Counted from the first letter of the stretch, positions 9,442 to 19,484 are shown. The stretch: DNA of 64,000 nt from an uncultured bacterium (GCA_948467735.1 CAOKFN010000026.1:1-64000), one strand, 5' to 3'. Made by a program: numbers and translations. The notes: a model not told the origin generated them from the sequence alone.

Positions 9442-10361
9442 AGCAGATAGTGAAACGCAAAGTAAAAGGGCCAATGAGCCAGATGGATCGTCGAAAGACG
9501 TTTGTGGGCTATATGTTCCTGACCCCTTTCCTGATTTTGTTTGTTACCTTTACTTTAATTCCCATATTTGTGGCTATGGGACTGAGCCTTACCAATTATA
9601 ACCTGATTCAGTCGCCGGGATTTGTGGGGCTGACCAACTACATGAACCTGATTCTGGAAGATGATGTGTTTCTGACTTCCCTTTCCAATACCCTGTTGTT
9701 TGCGCTTTTGACAGGGCCTACGGGCTACATAGCGTCTTTCTTAATGGCATGGCTGATTACTTTGATGAATAAGGGGCGCGGCGCGTTTGCACTGGCGTTC
9801 TATGCGCCCTCCTTAACCAGCGGCGTTGCAATGTCAACCATTTGGCTGATTATCTTCTCGGGAGATAGAAACGGTTATCTGAATAACTTTATGCTGAAGC
9901 TGGGAGTTATCCTAGAGCCGATTCTGTGGACGAAGGATGCGAATTATCTGAAGTGGGTTATTGTGATTATCTCCGTGTGGATGAGTATGGGTACCGGATT
10001 CCTTGTATTCTTAGCCGGCCTGCAGAATATTGACCCGGCGCTTTATGAAGCCGCAAGAGTGGACGGAATGAAGAACAGATTTCAGGAGCTTCGCTATATC
10101 ACGATTCCCATGATGAAGCCGCAGCTTTTGTTCGGCGCGGTGAATTCCGTGGTCAATGCCTTTGCAATATTTGATGTGGCTACTTCGGTGGCCGGTATGC
10201 CCAGTCCCAACTATGCGGCACATACCATTGTCGCACACTTGTATGACTATGCGTTTATCAGAATGAATATGGGTTATGCATCTTCCGTTGCAATGATTCT
10301 GTTTATTATGACGTTTGTAATAGGGCGTATCTGCTTCTATATATTCAGATCGGAGGATTAA
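9438..10361 (+). CDS. sugar ABC transporter permease (MalF/UgpA type)
   Basis: This 307-residue inner-membrane protein has six hydrophobic segments. The cytoplasmic EAA loop that contacts the ATPase is present as EAARVDGMKNRFQELRYITI, starting near residue 205. It overlaps the binding-protein stop by ATGA and precedes its partner permease by five bases. Together they would form the channel of an oligosaccharide importer (CUT1 family). No ATP-binding subunit is encoded nearby, as is usual for importers that share an MsmX-like ATPase. Confidence 0.9.
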   Translation: MKQIVKRKVKGPMSQMDRRKTFVGYMFLTPFLILFVTFTLIPIFVAMGLSLTNYNLIQSPGFVGLTNYMNLILEDDVFLTSLSNTLLFALLTGPTGYIASFLMAWLITLMNKGRGAFALAFYAPSLTSGVAMSTIWLIIFSGDRNGYLNNFMLKLGVILEPILWTKDANYLKWVIVIISVWMSMGTGFLVFLAGLQNIDPALYEAARVDGMKNRFQELRYITIPMMKPQLLFGAVNSVVNAFAIFDVATSVAGMPSPNYAAHTIVAHLYDYAFIRMNMGYASSVAMILFIMTFVIGRICFYIFRSED

Positions 10362-10366
10362 GTGGG

Positions 10367-11254
10367 ATGGAATCTATCATAGTACAGACACTGACCGGAA
10401 AAAGAAGGTTAAAAAAGGTTAAGTTTGGCCATGTGATGCTGGTCATCGGGATGCTGGCGCTTGTGTGTTTTACAGCCCTGCCCATGGTGGCGATGATATG
10501 CCGTGCATTCATGCCTCTGGATGAGTTGTATCTCTATCCTCCCAGAATTATCGTGCATAAGCCCACATTTGCCAATTTTGCCGATCTGTTGAATTCGTTG
10601 AACGCTTCGGATGTACCGTTTACAAGATATATATTTAACAGTATATTGACTACCGGTGTTACGGTATTTTTAAGTATTTTTGTATCCTGTGCAGGCGCGT
10701 ATGGACTGGCAAAGTTTAAGCCCCGGGGGTCTGCGACGATCTTCGCCGTGATAACGGCCGCCCTGATGTTTTCCACCTATGTTACGCAGATACCAAACTA
10801 TCTGATTGTCAACGGGCTGGGGCTGGTGAACAGTTATTGGGCGCTTATTCTGCCAAAGATTGCAGTGGCGTATAACTTCTTCCTAGTGAAGCAGTTCGCG
10901 GAACAGCTGCCGGATTCTATTTTGGAGGCCGCAAGGATTGACGGGGCCAAAGAGCTTTATACATTCTGGCATATTGCGATGCCTCTGCTGAAACCGGCAT
11001 GGAGCACCTTGGCAGTGTTCTCTTTTGTAAGCAACTGGAATGATTATTTCTCTGCATTGGTATATATCAACAAGGATGCCATGAAGACATTGCCGCTTGC
11101 ACTGCAGACATTGGCGGGCGGCGCAGGCGTGGTTGCAAGGTCGGGTTCCGTAGGAGCCGCCACACTTTTGACCACATTGCCCACAATCATTATTTTCTGT
11201 ATCATGCGAGGCAAGGTAATGCAGACAATGACATATTCCGGAATTAAGAGTTAA
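10367..11254 (+). CDS. sugar ABC transporter permease (MalG/UgpE type)
   Basis: A 295-residue partner permease with about six membrane segments and the EAA loop EAARIDGAKELYTFWHIAMP. GGAGG from the end of the previous gene serves as its ribosome site. With the preceding permease and the large binding protein it completes the first of two importers in this locus. Confidence 0.9.
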   Translation: MESIIVQTLTGKRRLKKVKFGHVMLVIGMLALVCFTALPMVAMICRAFMPLDELYLYPPRIIVHKPTFANFADLLNSLNASDVPFTRYIFNSILTTGVTVFLSIFVSCAGAYGLAKFKPRGSATIFAVITAALMFSTYVTQIPNYLIVNGLGLVNSYWALILPKIAVAYNFFLVKQFAEQLPDSILEAARIDGAKELYTFWHIAMPLLKPAWSTLAVFSFVSNWNDYFSALVYINKDAMKTLPLALQTLAGGAGVVARSGSVGAATLLTTLPTIIIFCIMRGKVMQTMTYSGIKS

Positions 11255-11275
11255 GAGTTGGAGCGGAGGACGGAT

Positions 11276-12730
11276 ATGAAACGAATAGTTGGTTTAGCAA
11301 AATCAGTAATTTCTTCGGCTCTGATAATAGCAGTGTTGTTTTTATCTGTCGGGGGCGAGGTACAGGCAGAGGGAAGCGGAGTTTCTCTAGTGGCGAATGA
11401 GGAGGGACACTTTGATTCCATACCCACCGTCTATGATGTGGAGGCTACATATAAGAATCTGGGAGAGTATGGAACCCTGAATCATGCCGAGGATTTGTTT
11501 GTGGATGACAATAATAACCTCTACGTGGTGGACACGGGAAATAACCGTATTTTGAAGCTTTCCATGGAAGGAGAGGTTCTCGCGGAATACAAGGAAGGGT
11601 TTGGTCAGGCGTTTAGCGGTCCCAAGGGCGTCTACGTTCATTCGGATGGCAGTATCTGGGTGGCGGATTCCGGCAATTATCGTATTGTGCGGCTGGATGC
11701 TCAGGGAAAGGACATGGATGTTTATTATAAGCCCGACAGCGCCCTGCTGGAAGAAAGCTTTACATTCTCTCCGGAAAAGATTTATGTATCCATCACAGGT
11801 TATATCTATGTGCTGAAAGGCACCAATTTGATGCTGATGGACTCCAAAAATGAATTCCGAGGATATGTGGGTGCCGTGGCGGTGCCGTTCAGCCTGCAGC
11901 GAATGCTTATCAGAACCTTTGGTACCAGATCTCAGATAGAGAGAACCATGAAGGTGCAGCCTTCCGCCTACAACAATTTCATGATTGCGTCGGACGGCAT
12001 GGTATACGGTATTCTTGCCAATGAAAAAACAGGACAGATCAGAAAGCTGAATTCGGTGGGAACCAATACTTTCCCCGAACAGCCTTACGGTTTTGATATC
12101 AGTCTGGATAACATTAATTACCAGACATCCAAGTTCTCTGATATCAATGTGATGGACAACGGCATTATCACATTGGCCGATCAGAACACAGGACTGCTTT
12201 ATCAATACAATCAGGACGGAGACCTGCTGGCGGTATTCGGAGGAACCGGAACGATTAAGGGAACCTACACCAATCCGGTCAGCGTGGTATCCGACAGCAC
12301 GGGTAGGCTGTATGTGCTTGATTATACTGCCAACACCATTACTGTGCTGGCGCCTACAAAGTTCATCAGCCTGATTCATGAGGCGGTGTCCTTATATGAC
12401 ATTGGGGAATACGCGGCTTCTAAGGATTATTGGGAGCAGGTGCTGGCCATTGATTCCAATTACGCGCTGGCTCATTCAGGATATGCGAAGGTGCTGTATA
12501 AGGAAGAAAAATTTAAAGAGGCAATGGATCAGTATTATCTGGGAAATGACAAGGAAGGATACTCCAAATGCTTTTCCGAGTATAGACATCAGCTGTTCCG
12601 TAATTATTTCGGATGGATTGTATTGGCGGTGGTGGTGTGCTGCGGCGCGTTATGGATCGGCTTTACTAAGGTGAAAGAGAAGATGGATGTATTAGCGCAT
12701 AAGTTGGAAATGGGGGGATGGATAGAATGA
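11276..12730 (+). CDS. secreted NHL-repeat protein with TPR-like tail and C-terminal membrane anchor
   Basis: A 484-residue protein with a signal peptide (MKRIVGLAKSVISSALIIAV, processing near VQA-E). Six-bladed NHL-type beta-propeller repeats follow, such as AEDLFVDDNNNLYVVDTGNN and PKGVYVHSDGSIWVADSGNY. Residues ~375-445 are TPR-like (YAASKDYWEQVLAIDSNYAL), and a transmembrane helix near 452-472 (YFGWIVLAVVVCCGALWIGF) should anchor it outside the cell. The start at 11276 has GGAGG six bases upstream; a TTG at 11258 is less likely. Its place between importer genes suggests an accessory surface scaffold or glycan-binding role, but no biochemical function is known to me. Confidence 0.75.
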   Translation: MKRIVGLAKSVISSALIIAVLFLSVGGEVQAEGSGVSLVANEEGHFDSIPTVYDVEATYKNLGEYGTLNHAEDLFVDDNNNLYVVDTGNNRILKLSMEGEVLAEYKEGFGQAFSGPKGVYVHSDGSIWVADSGNYRIVRLDAQGKDMDVYYKPDSALLEESFTFSPEKIYVSITGYIYVLKGTNLMLMDSKNEFRGYVGAVAVPFSLQRMLIRTFGTRSQIERTMKVQPSAYNNFMIASDGMVYGILANEKTGQIRKLNSVGTNTFPEQPYGFDISLDNINYQTSKFSDINVMDNGIITLADQNTGLLYQYNQDGDLLAVFGGTGTIKGTYTNPVSVVSDSTGRLYVLDYTANTITVLAPTKFISLIHEAVSLYDIGEYAASKDYWEQVLAIDSNYALAHSGYAKVLYKEEKFKEAMDQYYLGNDKEGYSKCFSEYRHQLFRNYFGWIVLAVVVCCGALWIGFTKVKEKMDVLAHKLEMGGWIE

Positions 12731-13341
12731 AGATTATAAAAATGTCATTGTTGGTGATGTTCCATCCTGTGGTTGCGTTTTCTTATATTCAGAAGGAGAG
12801 AGATCGTTTTCAGGCGCGTCCTATTGCGATATTGCTTGCGCTGGGGGTCATTGTCAGATTGTTTTCCCTACAGTTTACACATTATCCTCTCTCAAGCATC
12901 ACAATGCGGTCCAATCTGGTTCTTGAGGTTGCGAAGCTGTTTGTGCCTTTGGTTTCATGGGGACTCTGCTCTTACCTGATGACGACGATCCTAGATGGTG
13001 AAACTATGTTTCGGGAGTCCATGCTGGCGGTATCTTATGCGTTGACACCCTATATTGTTTTCATGATACCCTTGACTTTGCTTTCGAGAATTCTGGACAC
13101 GAATCAGGCGGGAATGTTCAGTTCGCTGGAAGCTGTTATCTTAGGCTGGGTGATACTGTTGACCATCATCAGCCTAAAGGAGATGAATCATTTTACGGTG
13201 GGGAAAACCGTTATGATAGTGCTGCTCTCCGTATTTACCGTTGCGATTCTCTGGGCGGCAGTGGCTCTGTTGTATTCTATCTGTACACAATTCCTTGATT
13301 TTGTGGGAGAGGTAATGATAGAGCTGAGGTATAAGTTTTAG
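12727..13341 (+). CDS. YIP1-family integral membrane protein
   Basis: A 204-residue protein with five hydrophobic helices and the short N-terminal FHPVVAFSYIQKERDRF segment typical of the bacterial Yip1 (PF04893) family. The start at 12727 forms an ATGA overlap with the NHL-protein stop and has a G-rich ribosome site nine bases before it; the ATG at 12718 is too close to that site. Function unknown. From memory, genes of this kind recur beside NHL and DUF5696 genes in sugar-import loci, so a membrane partner role is inferred. Confidence 0.7.
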   Translation: MKIIKMSLLVMFHPVVAFSYIQKERDRFQARPIAILLALGVIVRLFSLQFTHYPLSSITMRSNLVLEVAKLFVPLVSWGLCSYLMTTILDGETMFRESMLAVSYALTPYIVFMIPLTLLSRILDTNQAGMFSSLEAVILGWVILLTIISLKEMNHFTVGKTVMIVLLSVFTVAILWAAVALLYSICTQFLDFVGEVMIELRYKF

Positions 13342-13379
13342 GTTCCATTAGAAAGAGAAAGGAGCGGGTAATCGGGATC

Positions 13380-15539
13380 ATGAAGATCAAAAAGATAGAA
13401 CAAAAATGGGGGCGGAAAAAAGGCGTTTCGCCAAAGAGTCTTCTGGGTCTGATGGCATTTGCCATATGCCTGTGGCTGGGTGCGGTCTGCAGGGCTGAAG
13501 CCGCCGGAACCGTGCTGGAAAATGACAAATATAAATTGGAGCTGACGAATGACTATTCGGAGCTTCAGGTGACGGAGAAGGCCACAGGCTATGTCTGGTC
13601 GTCCACCATGAGCGATCCGAACTTTGATCTTTCCGCCATGAAAGGGAGATGGGCTCAGAAAATGCGCTCCCTGTATACCATCAGTGTGACGGATCTGCGG
13701 AAAGGCGTGGGAAGTATGGTCAGCTATGACCAGCTGGGAACTCCGTATACGGCGGCGCCCTATGACACATCTTACGGAATCGGAGTTCAGTATGACGTGC
13801 CTGCGGCGGGAGTGAAATTTTGTATCGAATTTGCGCTGGCAGACGACGGTTTTTCTGTGAAGGTTCCCAGTGACAAGCTGGAGGAATACAGTGATTTCAG
13901 CGCGGTGTCCATAGATTTAATGCCGTTCTTTGCCGGGGCGGCGGATAATCAGGACGGATATTTGTTTTATCCGGACGGAAGCGGAGCGATTATGTGTTTT
14001 GACGATCCCTCCCATCAGAAGGAATCCGCTGTTGTCTATAATGTATACGGAGATATTCAAAATAATCAAAATCTGAAGGGCCGTTTTGAGCAGGAGGAGG
14101 CCAGCGTGCTGCTTCCGGTGTTCGGGGCCAATTATGGGAAGAAGGGTTTTGTCGCCTATATTACAAAGGGTGAGGAAACTTCCCGAATCACAGTGACTCC
14201 TTCAACCGCTATTGTGAAGGCAAATTATATTTATCCTACCTTCTTATTTAGAAGAGGATTTAACGATCCCCGTGTGAAAGGAAAGGTAGTACAGAAATAC
14301 GATGCGGAACAGTTGACGACGGAATACGAGATCCATTATCAGATTCTGGCCGATGGAAAGGCGCAGTATGCGGATATGGCATCGGCTTACAGAGAATATT
14401 TGATTGCGAGCGGTCAGCTGGCACAGAGCGGGAAACAGGGGTTGTCTCTTTCTTTAGATTTATTTATGGGAGTGATAGAGAAAGGGCTGATCTTGGATAC
14501 CTTCCAGAATGTGACAAGTTTTGCTCAGGCGCAGGAGATTCTTGAGGATTTGAAAGGAACCATTGACACGCCTATGGAAGTGTCCCTGATTGGATGGATT
14601 AAGTCAGGATATGGCACGGAACCGAAATATTTCCCTGCAAACAGCAAGCTTGGCGGCAATAAGGGTCTTGAAGCTCTGGCCAAATATACGAAAGCGAATG
14701 GAATCGGGCTTTCTCTGGGGGCCAATTTCCTGACGGCCAGTGCGGAGGCTTCCGGATATTCTCAGAGGACGGACGTCGTATTCCTTGGAAACTATCAGGT
14801 GTTGACCGATAAGAGAAGCTCCATTCGTGTTATCAGCCCTACGACGGCGCTGAAGAATTATGAGAAGTTTATGGAAAAGGCGAGGAAGTTCGATATTGAC
14901 GGACTGAAGCTTGAAAACATCGGCGACATGCTCTATTATAATTATAACGAGAGAGGCCCCGTCTTGGCGACGGAATGTAAGGCGAACTGGCAGAAGATGC
15001 TTGCGGATACCAAGACTGCCTTTGGGAGCGTGACCAGTGAAGGCGGCAATTTATATGTGCTCTCATCTGCGGATATGGTGACGGCAATTCCTTCCGAGGA
15101 CTTGGGGTATCAGATGACCACAAGAGAAGTGCCCTTCTACCAGATTGTGGTACATGGTTCGGTTCGGTATACCGGAGAAGCGTTAAACCTTTCCAGCGAC
15201 GCGGAGAAGCTGAGGCTGAAGTGGATTGAATACGGTTATACCCCTTATTTTGAACTTACCTATGAATCGGCGGAGAAGCTGGTGAACACGGAGTATAATG
15301 AGCTGTTTACTTCCAGCTATAAGGACTGGAAGGATGAAATAGTGGCGACCTATCAGGAATTGAAGCCCGCATGGGACGCAATACAGAATGCAAAGATGGT
15401 TTCCCATGAGGAAATGGCGGAAGATGTCTACTGTACCGGATATGATAACGGCGTGAAGATTTATGTGAATTATAACAATCGGGCCGTTAAGGTGGATGGC
15501 ATTGAGCTGGGTGCTATGAGCTGGGAGGTGAGCCGATGA
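13380..15539 (+). CDS. secreted DUF5696-like protein
   Basis: A 719-residue protein with a basic N-terminus, a hydrophobic core (LLGLMAFAICLWLGAVC) and a likely signal cleavage near AEA-A. The mature part begins with a beta-rich region (YKLELTNDYSELQVTEKATG) followed by a region that looks like a TIM barrel, including FDIDGLKLENIGDMLYYNYN. This arrangement matches DUF5696 proteins found beside sugar importers in Paenibacillus and Lachnospiraceae. The barrel and the locus suggest a glycoside hydrolase or glycan-binding role, but I cannot assign catalytic residues. Its stop overlaps the next permease by ATGA. Confidence 0.7.
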   Translation: MKIKKIEQKWGRKKGVSPKSLLGLMAFAICLWLGAVCRAEAAGTVLENDKYKLELTNDYSELQVTEKATGYVWSSTMSDPNFDLSAMKGRWAQKMRSLYTISVTDLRKGVGSMVSYDQLGTPYTAAPYDTSYGIGVQYDVPAAGVKFCIEFALADDGFSVKVPSDKLEEYSDFSAVSIDLMPFFAGAADNQDGYLFYPDGSGAIMCFDDPSHQKESAVVYNVYGDIQNNQNLKGRFEQEEASVLLPVFGANYGKKGFVAYITKGEETSRITVTPSTAIVKANYIYPTFLFRRGFNDPRVKGKVVQKYDAEQLTTEYEIHYQILADGKAQYADMASAYREYLIASGQLAQSGKQGLSLSLDLFMGVIEKGLILDTFQNVTSFAQAQEILEDLKGTIDTPMEVSLIGWIKSGYGTEPKYFPANSKLGGNKGLEALAKYTKANGIGLSLGANFLTASAEASGYSQRTDVVFLGNYQVLTDKRSSIRVISPTTALKNYEKFMEKARKFDIDGLKLENIGDMLYYNYNERGPVLATECKANWQKMLADTKTAFGSVTSEGGNLYVLSSADMVTAIPSEDLGYQMTTREVPFYQIVVHGSVRYTGEALNLSSDAEKLRLKWIEYGYTPYFELTYESAEKLVNTEYNELFTSSYKDWKDEIVATYQELKPAWDAIQNAKMVSHEEMAEDVYCTGYDNGVKIYVNYNNRAVKVDGIELGAMSWEVSR

Positions 15540-16444
15540 AATCAGGACAGAACAATTCCATAAAACAGAAGGATAGTCCGAAGAAAAAGAATTTTATGAC
15601 TATGCAGAGAAGGAACAGTCTGGAAGCTTTGATGTTTCTGTCTCCTTGGATTATCGGAACCTGCGTGTTTTTCCTCAATGCGCTGTTTTCTTCCATCCGG
15701 CTGAGCTTCAGTGAGATTGTTCAGCTGAGAGGCTTTGTGATGGAATGGGTGGGATTTGCGAATTATGAGCAGATTTTCGTGTATGACATTAACTTTATGC
15801 CCACCTTTATCTCCGTAGTGACAAATACCATGCTTAACACGCCTTTGGTACTGGTGTTTTCCCTGATTATTGCAATGCTGATCAATCAGCCCGTACCGGG
15901 AAAGGGATTTTTCAGAACCTGTTTCTTTATTCCAGTGCTTTTGGGAAGCGGTTATGTAATGGCCCAGCTTCTGGAAATTGACGCGACGGGAAGCGTGGGT
16001 GTGGGTATTACTCTGCCGCAGGTATTGCAGGAGATGCTGGGAACCACTTTAGTGTCAACGGTACAGCCCTTCCTCGACAGGATTACCTTGATTTTGTGGA
16101 ATTCCGGCGTGCAGATTATCCTCTTTCTCGCGGGATTACAGGGAATATCCTCTTCTCTGTATGAGGCTGCGAAATGTGACGGCGCTACCCAGTGGGAGAT
16201 GTTCTGGAAAATTACGCTGCCGATGATTTCGCCTATTATACTGCTGAATTTCGTGTATACGCTGGTAATGTATTTTACCTCTTCGGACAATGCCTTGGTG
16301 GCGTACATACTGGATCAGGTATTCCAGAATACACAATTTTCCAGAGGCGCCGCAATGGGATGGGTGTACTTCCTCTTTGTATTCGTACTCTGCGGCGTGG
16401 TGTTTGGCGTAGTGAAATTAGGTTCTAAGGCAAATGAATCGTAA
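15536..16444 (+). CDS. sugar ABC transporter permease (second importer, MalF type)
   Basis: 302 residues, six hydrophobic segments, with the EAA loop EAAKCDGATQWEMFWKITLP. Translationally coupled (ATGA) to the DUF5696 gene, which ties that protein physically to this importer. Confidence 0.9.
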   Translation: MKSGQNNSIKQKDSPKKKNFMTMQRRNSLEALMFLSPWIIGTCVFFLNALFSSIRLSFSEIVQLRGFVMEWVGFANYEQIFVYDINFMPTFISVVTNTMLNTPLVLVFSLIIAMLINQPVPGKGFFRTCFFIPVLLGSGYVMAQLLEIDATGSVGVGITLPQVLQEMLGTTLVSTVQPFLDRITLILWNSGVQIILFLAGLQGISSSLYEAAKCDGATQWEMFWKITLPMISPIILLNFVYTLVMYFTSSDNALVAYILDQVFQNTQFSRGAAMGWVYFLFVFVLCGVVFGVVKLGSKANES

Positions 16445-16500
16445 AGGAAATGAAAGTATTGATACGCCTGCGGAAGCGGGCAGATGGGAGTTAGCGTGAA

Positions 16501-17475
16501 ATGAGTGTGTTGACAAAGCAAAAGGAGCAGGCGCGGACAGCGAAGGGTCATATGAGCAGGGAAAATTTTTCTCAGGCGGCTGCGTCAAAGAGTAAGAAAC
16601 TTGTGGTTCGACTTTTTTACTACTTGGTATTGTGCAGTTTGTCCTTCGTGTTCTTATATCCGTTTATCACCATGATTGTGACTTCACTTATGTCGGACTC
16701 GGATCTGCTCAATATAACAGTGAAGTGGCTGCCCAGCGGATTCAGGTGGAGTAATTTTAAGATTGCAATGGAACAATTATCCTACTGGCGTTATTTGAAA
16801 AATTCCTTGATTATCGCGGGCATCGCTACGGTAGGGCATGTAATTTCCTGTTCTTTTATCGGATATGGATTTGCGAGATATAATTTCAAATTTAAAGGGG
16901 TGTGTTTTGCACTGGTGATTCTGTCCATGCTGGTGCCCGTGCAGACATTGATATTCCCGCTGTATATTCAGTACAGCAAGATGAGATGGCTGGATACCTA
17001 CCTTCCTCTGATTGTGCCTGCATTTTTTGGCTACGGCTTAAATGGTGCATTCTTTATCTTCCTTTTCCGCCAGTTCTTTATGGGACTGCCAAAGGAGATG
17101 GAGGAGGCGGCAAGGATTGACGGCTGCGGCGCCTTCAGGACATTCTTTAAGATTATGCTTCCCATGTCCAAGTCGTCCATACTGGTGGCGACGGTGCTGT
17201 CCTTCGTGTGGCATTGGAATGATTATTTTGAACCCAATATTTATATCAGAACGGCGGGAAAACGAGTGCTGCCCAGCAGACTGCCGGCGTTGTATGCTTT
17301 GATGGATACGGAAGACGCCATGGATCTGGTGATGGAAGAAGATGGCTATACCTTTAATAAAGCCATGCTGATGGCGGGAACATTTTTGGTAATTCTGCCT
17401 GTGCTGATAGTATATGGTTTCCTGCAAAGGAAGTTCATGGAAGGTGTGGAACGTTCCGGATTGACCGGTATGTAA
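16501..17475 (+). CDS. sugar ABC transporter permease (second importer, MalG type)
   Basis: 324 residues with a charged ~35-residue N-terminal tail, six membrane helices and the EAA loop EAARIDGCGAFRTFFKIMLP. It follows its partner by 56 bases (ribosome site GGGAG). The binding-protein gene comes after a long hairpin, so the two permeases may be expressed at a lower level than the binding protein. Confidence 0.9.
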   Translation: MSVLTKQKEQARTAKGHMSRENFSQAAASKSKKLVVRLFYYLVLCSLSFVFLYPFITMIVTSLMSDSDLLNITVKWLPSGFRWSNFKIAMEQLSYWRYLKNSLIIAGIATVGHVISCSFIGYGFARYNFKFKGVCFALVILSMLVPVQTLIFPLYIQYSKMRWLDTYLPLIVPAFFGYGLNGAFFIFLFRQFFMGLPKEMEEAARIDGCGAFRTFFKIMLPMSKSSILVATVLSFVWHWNDYFEPNIYIRTAGKRVLPSRLPALYALMDTEDAMDLVMEEDGYTFNKAMLMAGTFLVILPVLIVYGFLQRKFMEGVERSGLTGM

Positions 17476-17537
17476 AGTGTGAGAAGAATTTCTAAGTCCG
17501 TAAAATACACGGACTAAGAAATTCTAAGTCTCACACT
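17476..17537 (+). terminator. intercistronic long hairpin between permease and binding-protein genes
   Basis: Arms AGTGTGAGA...CTAAGTCCGT and ACGGACTAAG...TCTCACACT pair over about 26 bases with a three-base bulge and a seven-base loop (AAAATAC). No U-run follows. Such hairpins commonly protect or partly stop transcripts and set the ratio of binding protein to permease. Bases 17538-17680 hold only the leader of the next gene. Confidence 0.6.
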
Positions 17538-17691
17538 GAAAAACGCAAGAGAGGTGTTCTTCTACATTTGCATCATCTATTTGTGCCGTTTCCAGAGGCA
17601 CTGCCGCCTTTGGCGGTATCTCATTTATTTCTAAGGGATGATATAAGTACGCATGTGCGTATTTATATAGAAAAAACAAGGAGGATTGAGT

Positions 17692-19449
17692 ATGAAAAAG
17701 AAAATTGTAGCAGCACTGATGGCTTCCATTATGTGCCTGTCAATGCTGGCTGGCTGCGGCAACAATGACGACCAGTCGGGCAGCAGTGGAAGCGGAAGTG
17801 GCAGCGGGAGCGGCTCAGGATCAGGTACGCCGACAAGCAGCACTACGCCTGCTCCTTCTGGCGATCAGTCGTCTGGTTCGGGGTCAGGTGAAGCTGACAA
17901 CAAGCAGACATGGACACAGACTTGGCCGGATGGACAGAAGATTACTTGGCTGGTGAGAGACGATAATGTGGATCCTAAGGATTCTCGTTATCAGCAGCTG
18001 ATTGCCGTTGAAAAGATTGAAGAGATGTTCCATGTGGATATCGAATTTATTATTTTCAATGGTAAGGCAAAAGATGCAGCAGAGCAGTATATGACCATGG
18101 TTTCAACGGACCCTCTGCCGGATGTTATCGCTTACTTGAATGAAGAGATGTACAAGAACACAGAGAACGGCAAGACCGGTATCACCGGTTTGAAGGAAAT
18201 GGGAATTATTCCCCAGAGACTCAATGAGATCATTGAGACCAAGATGCCCAATCTGAACAAGATTTTGACAGAGCACCCTGATATCGCAAGGGATATGTCC
18301 GACAGCAACGGTGATTATCTGTATTTCCAGAGAATTAATCCTCTGGATGTAACGGGCATCGTAGCTTCCAACGATACCGGTCTGGTTATGAGGAAAGACT
18401 GGCTGGATGAGGTGGGCTTGGAAGTTCCCAAGAATATGGACGACTGGTATAATGTATTGACTGCTTTCAAGCAGCTTGGGGATGACAAGATTCCTTTTGA
18501 CGCATACTCCAGCGGTATCCAGATGTTTGAGGCTGCCTTTGGCATGACCAGCGGCATCTATATCGATCCTGACACGGGAAAGGTAGAGCATGGCGCAAGG
18601 ACTCAGAAGTATAAGGAATATTTGGAAACACTGTATAAATGGCATACAGAAGGCTTGATGGCCGAGGCGTTCGATGAGAATGGAAAGGCAACCAAGGGCA
18701 CGGGCGATGACAATGTCCTGAGCAGTATTGCCGGAAGCTGGAAGGGACTTGCCAATAATGGCGGCGAAGGTTCCAAGTTTGAAGGCAAGCTGAGAACAGA
18801 GAAGGGCCAGCCTAACGCCGAACTTGTAGCAGTTCCTTGGCCTGCAACCAAAGACGGCAAAGTGTATTCTCCCAGAACCGTATCCAGAAAGCAGAGAGAA
18901 ACCGAGATTATCACCGTGGATGCAGCAAAAGAGCCTGAGAAGATGGATGCTATTGCAGCTGTCATCGATTATATGTATTCCGATGAAGGTTCTGTTCTGT
19001 TGACATGGGGTGAAGAAGGCGTGACCTTTGTAACGGATGACCTTGGCAACAGGTCTCTGACAGAGTACGGAAACGAGCAGCTGGAACTGCCGGGCAATAC
19101 CGGAAAGCCTCAGCGCTACAAAATGTACGGCAACCAGAGCGGCGGCTTCCCTTCCTATGGATGCTTTGATGTAAACCTTGCAACCCGTAACGAGTGGTAT
19201 GTAAATGCAGCTACCACATGGGTGGAAGGCACCGACTTCTCACTTGGCTATCCTGGTTCTATCTCCGTGAGCGTGGATTCCAGCAATTCTCAGCTGGATC
19301 AGTATATCGGAGAGATGAAGTGGAAGTTTATCACAGGTCAGGAACCTCTGTCCAACTTTGATACCTATGTAGCAGAGCTGGAGAGAATGGGTATTTCCGA
19401 TGTTGTGGCAGCTTATCAGGCAGCATATGACGCTTACTTAGCAAAATAA
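17692..19449 (+). CDS. lipoprotein solute-binding protein of the second sugar importer
   Basis: 585 residues. The signal peptide ends in the lipobox LAGC (Cys22). A flexible Gly-Ser linker (SGSGSGSGSGSG, residues ~28-46, then TPTSSTTPAPSG) lifts the binding domain from the membrane. The mature domain (ITWLVRDDNVDPKD onward) is of the large LplA/YtcQ-like extracellular type. ATG 17692 is preceded by GGAGG; the upstream in-frame TTG at 17686 is not needed. It serves the permeases at 15536-17475. Codon use is smoother than in its neighbours (many GGC, AAG, GAG), consistent with high expression. Confidence 0.88.
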   Translation: MKKKIVAALMASIMCLSMLAGCGNNDDQSGSSGSGSGSGSGSGSGTPTSSTTPAPSGDQSSGSGSGEADNKQTWTQTWPDGQKITWLVRDDNVDPKDSRYQQLIAVEKIEEMFHVDIEFIIFNGKAKDAAEQYMTMVSTDPLPDVIAYLNEEMYKNTENGKTGITGLKEMGIIPQRLNEIIETKMPNLNKILTEHPDIARDMSDSNGDYLYFQRINPLDVTGIVASNDTGLVMRKDWLDEVGLEVPKNMDDWYNVLTAFKQLGDDKIPFDAYSSGIQMFEAAFGMTSGIYIDPDTGKVEHGARTQKYKEYLETLYKWHTEGLMAEAFDENGKATKGTGDDNVLSSIAGSWKGLANNGGEGSKFEGKLRTEKGQPNAELVAVPWPATKDGKVYSPRTVSRKQRETEIITVDAAKEPEKMDAIAAVIDYMYSDEGSVLLTWGEEGVTFVTDDLGNRSLTEYGNEQLELPGNTGKPQRYKMYGNQSGGFPSYGCFDVNLATRNEWYVNAATTWVEGTDFSLGYPGSISVSVDSSNSQLDQYIGEMKWKFITGQEPLSNFDTYVAELERMGISDVVAAYQAAYDAYLAK

Positions 19450-19484
19450 GCTGCGGCATAGTATGAATTGATGTAAAATAAAAG

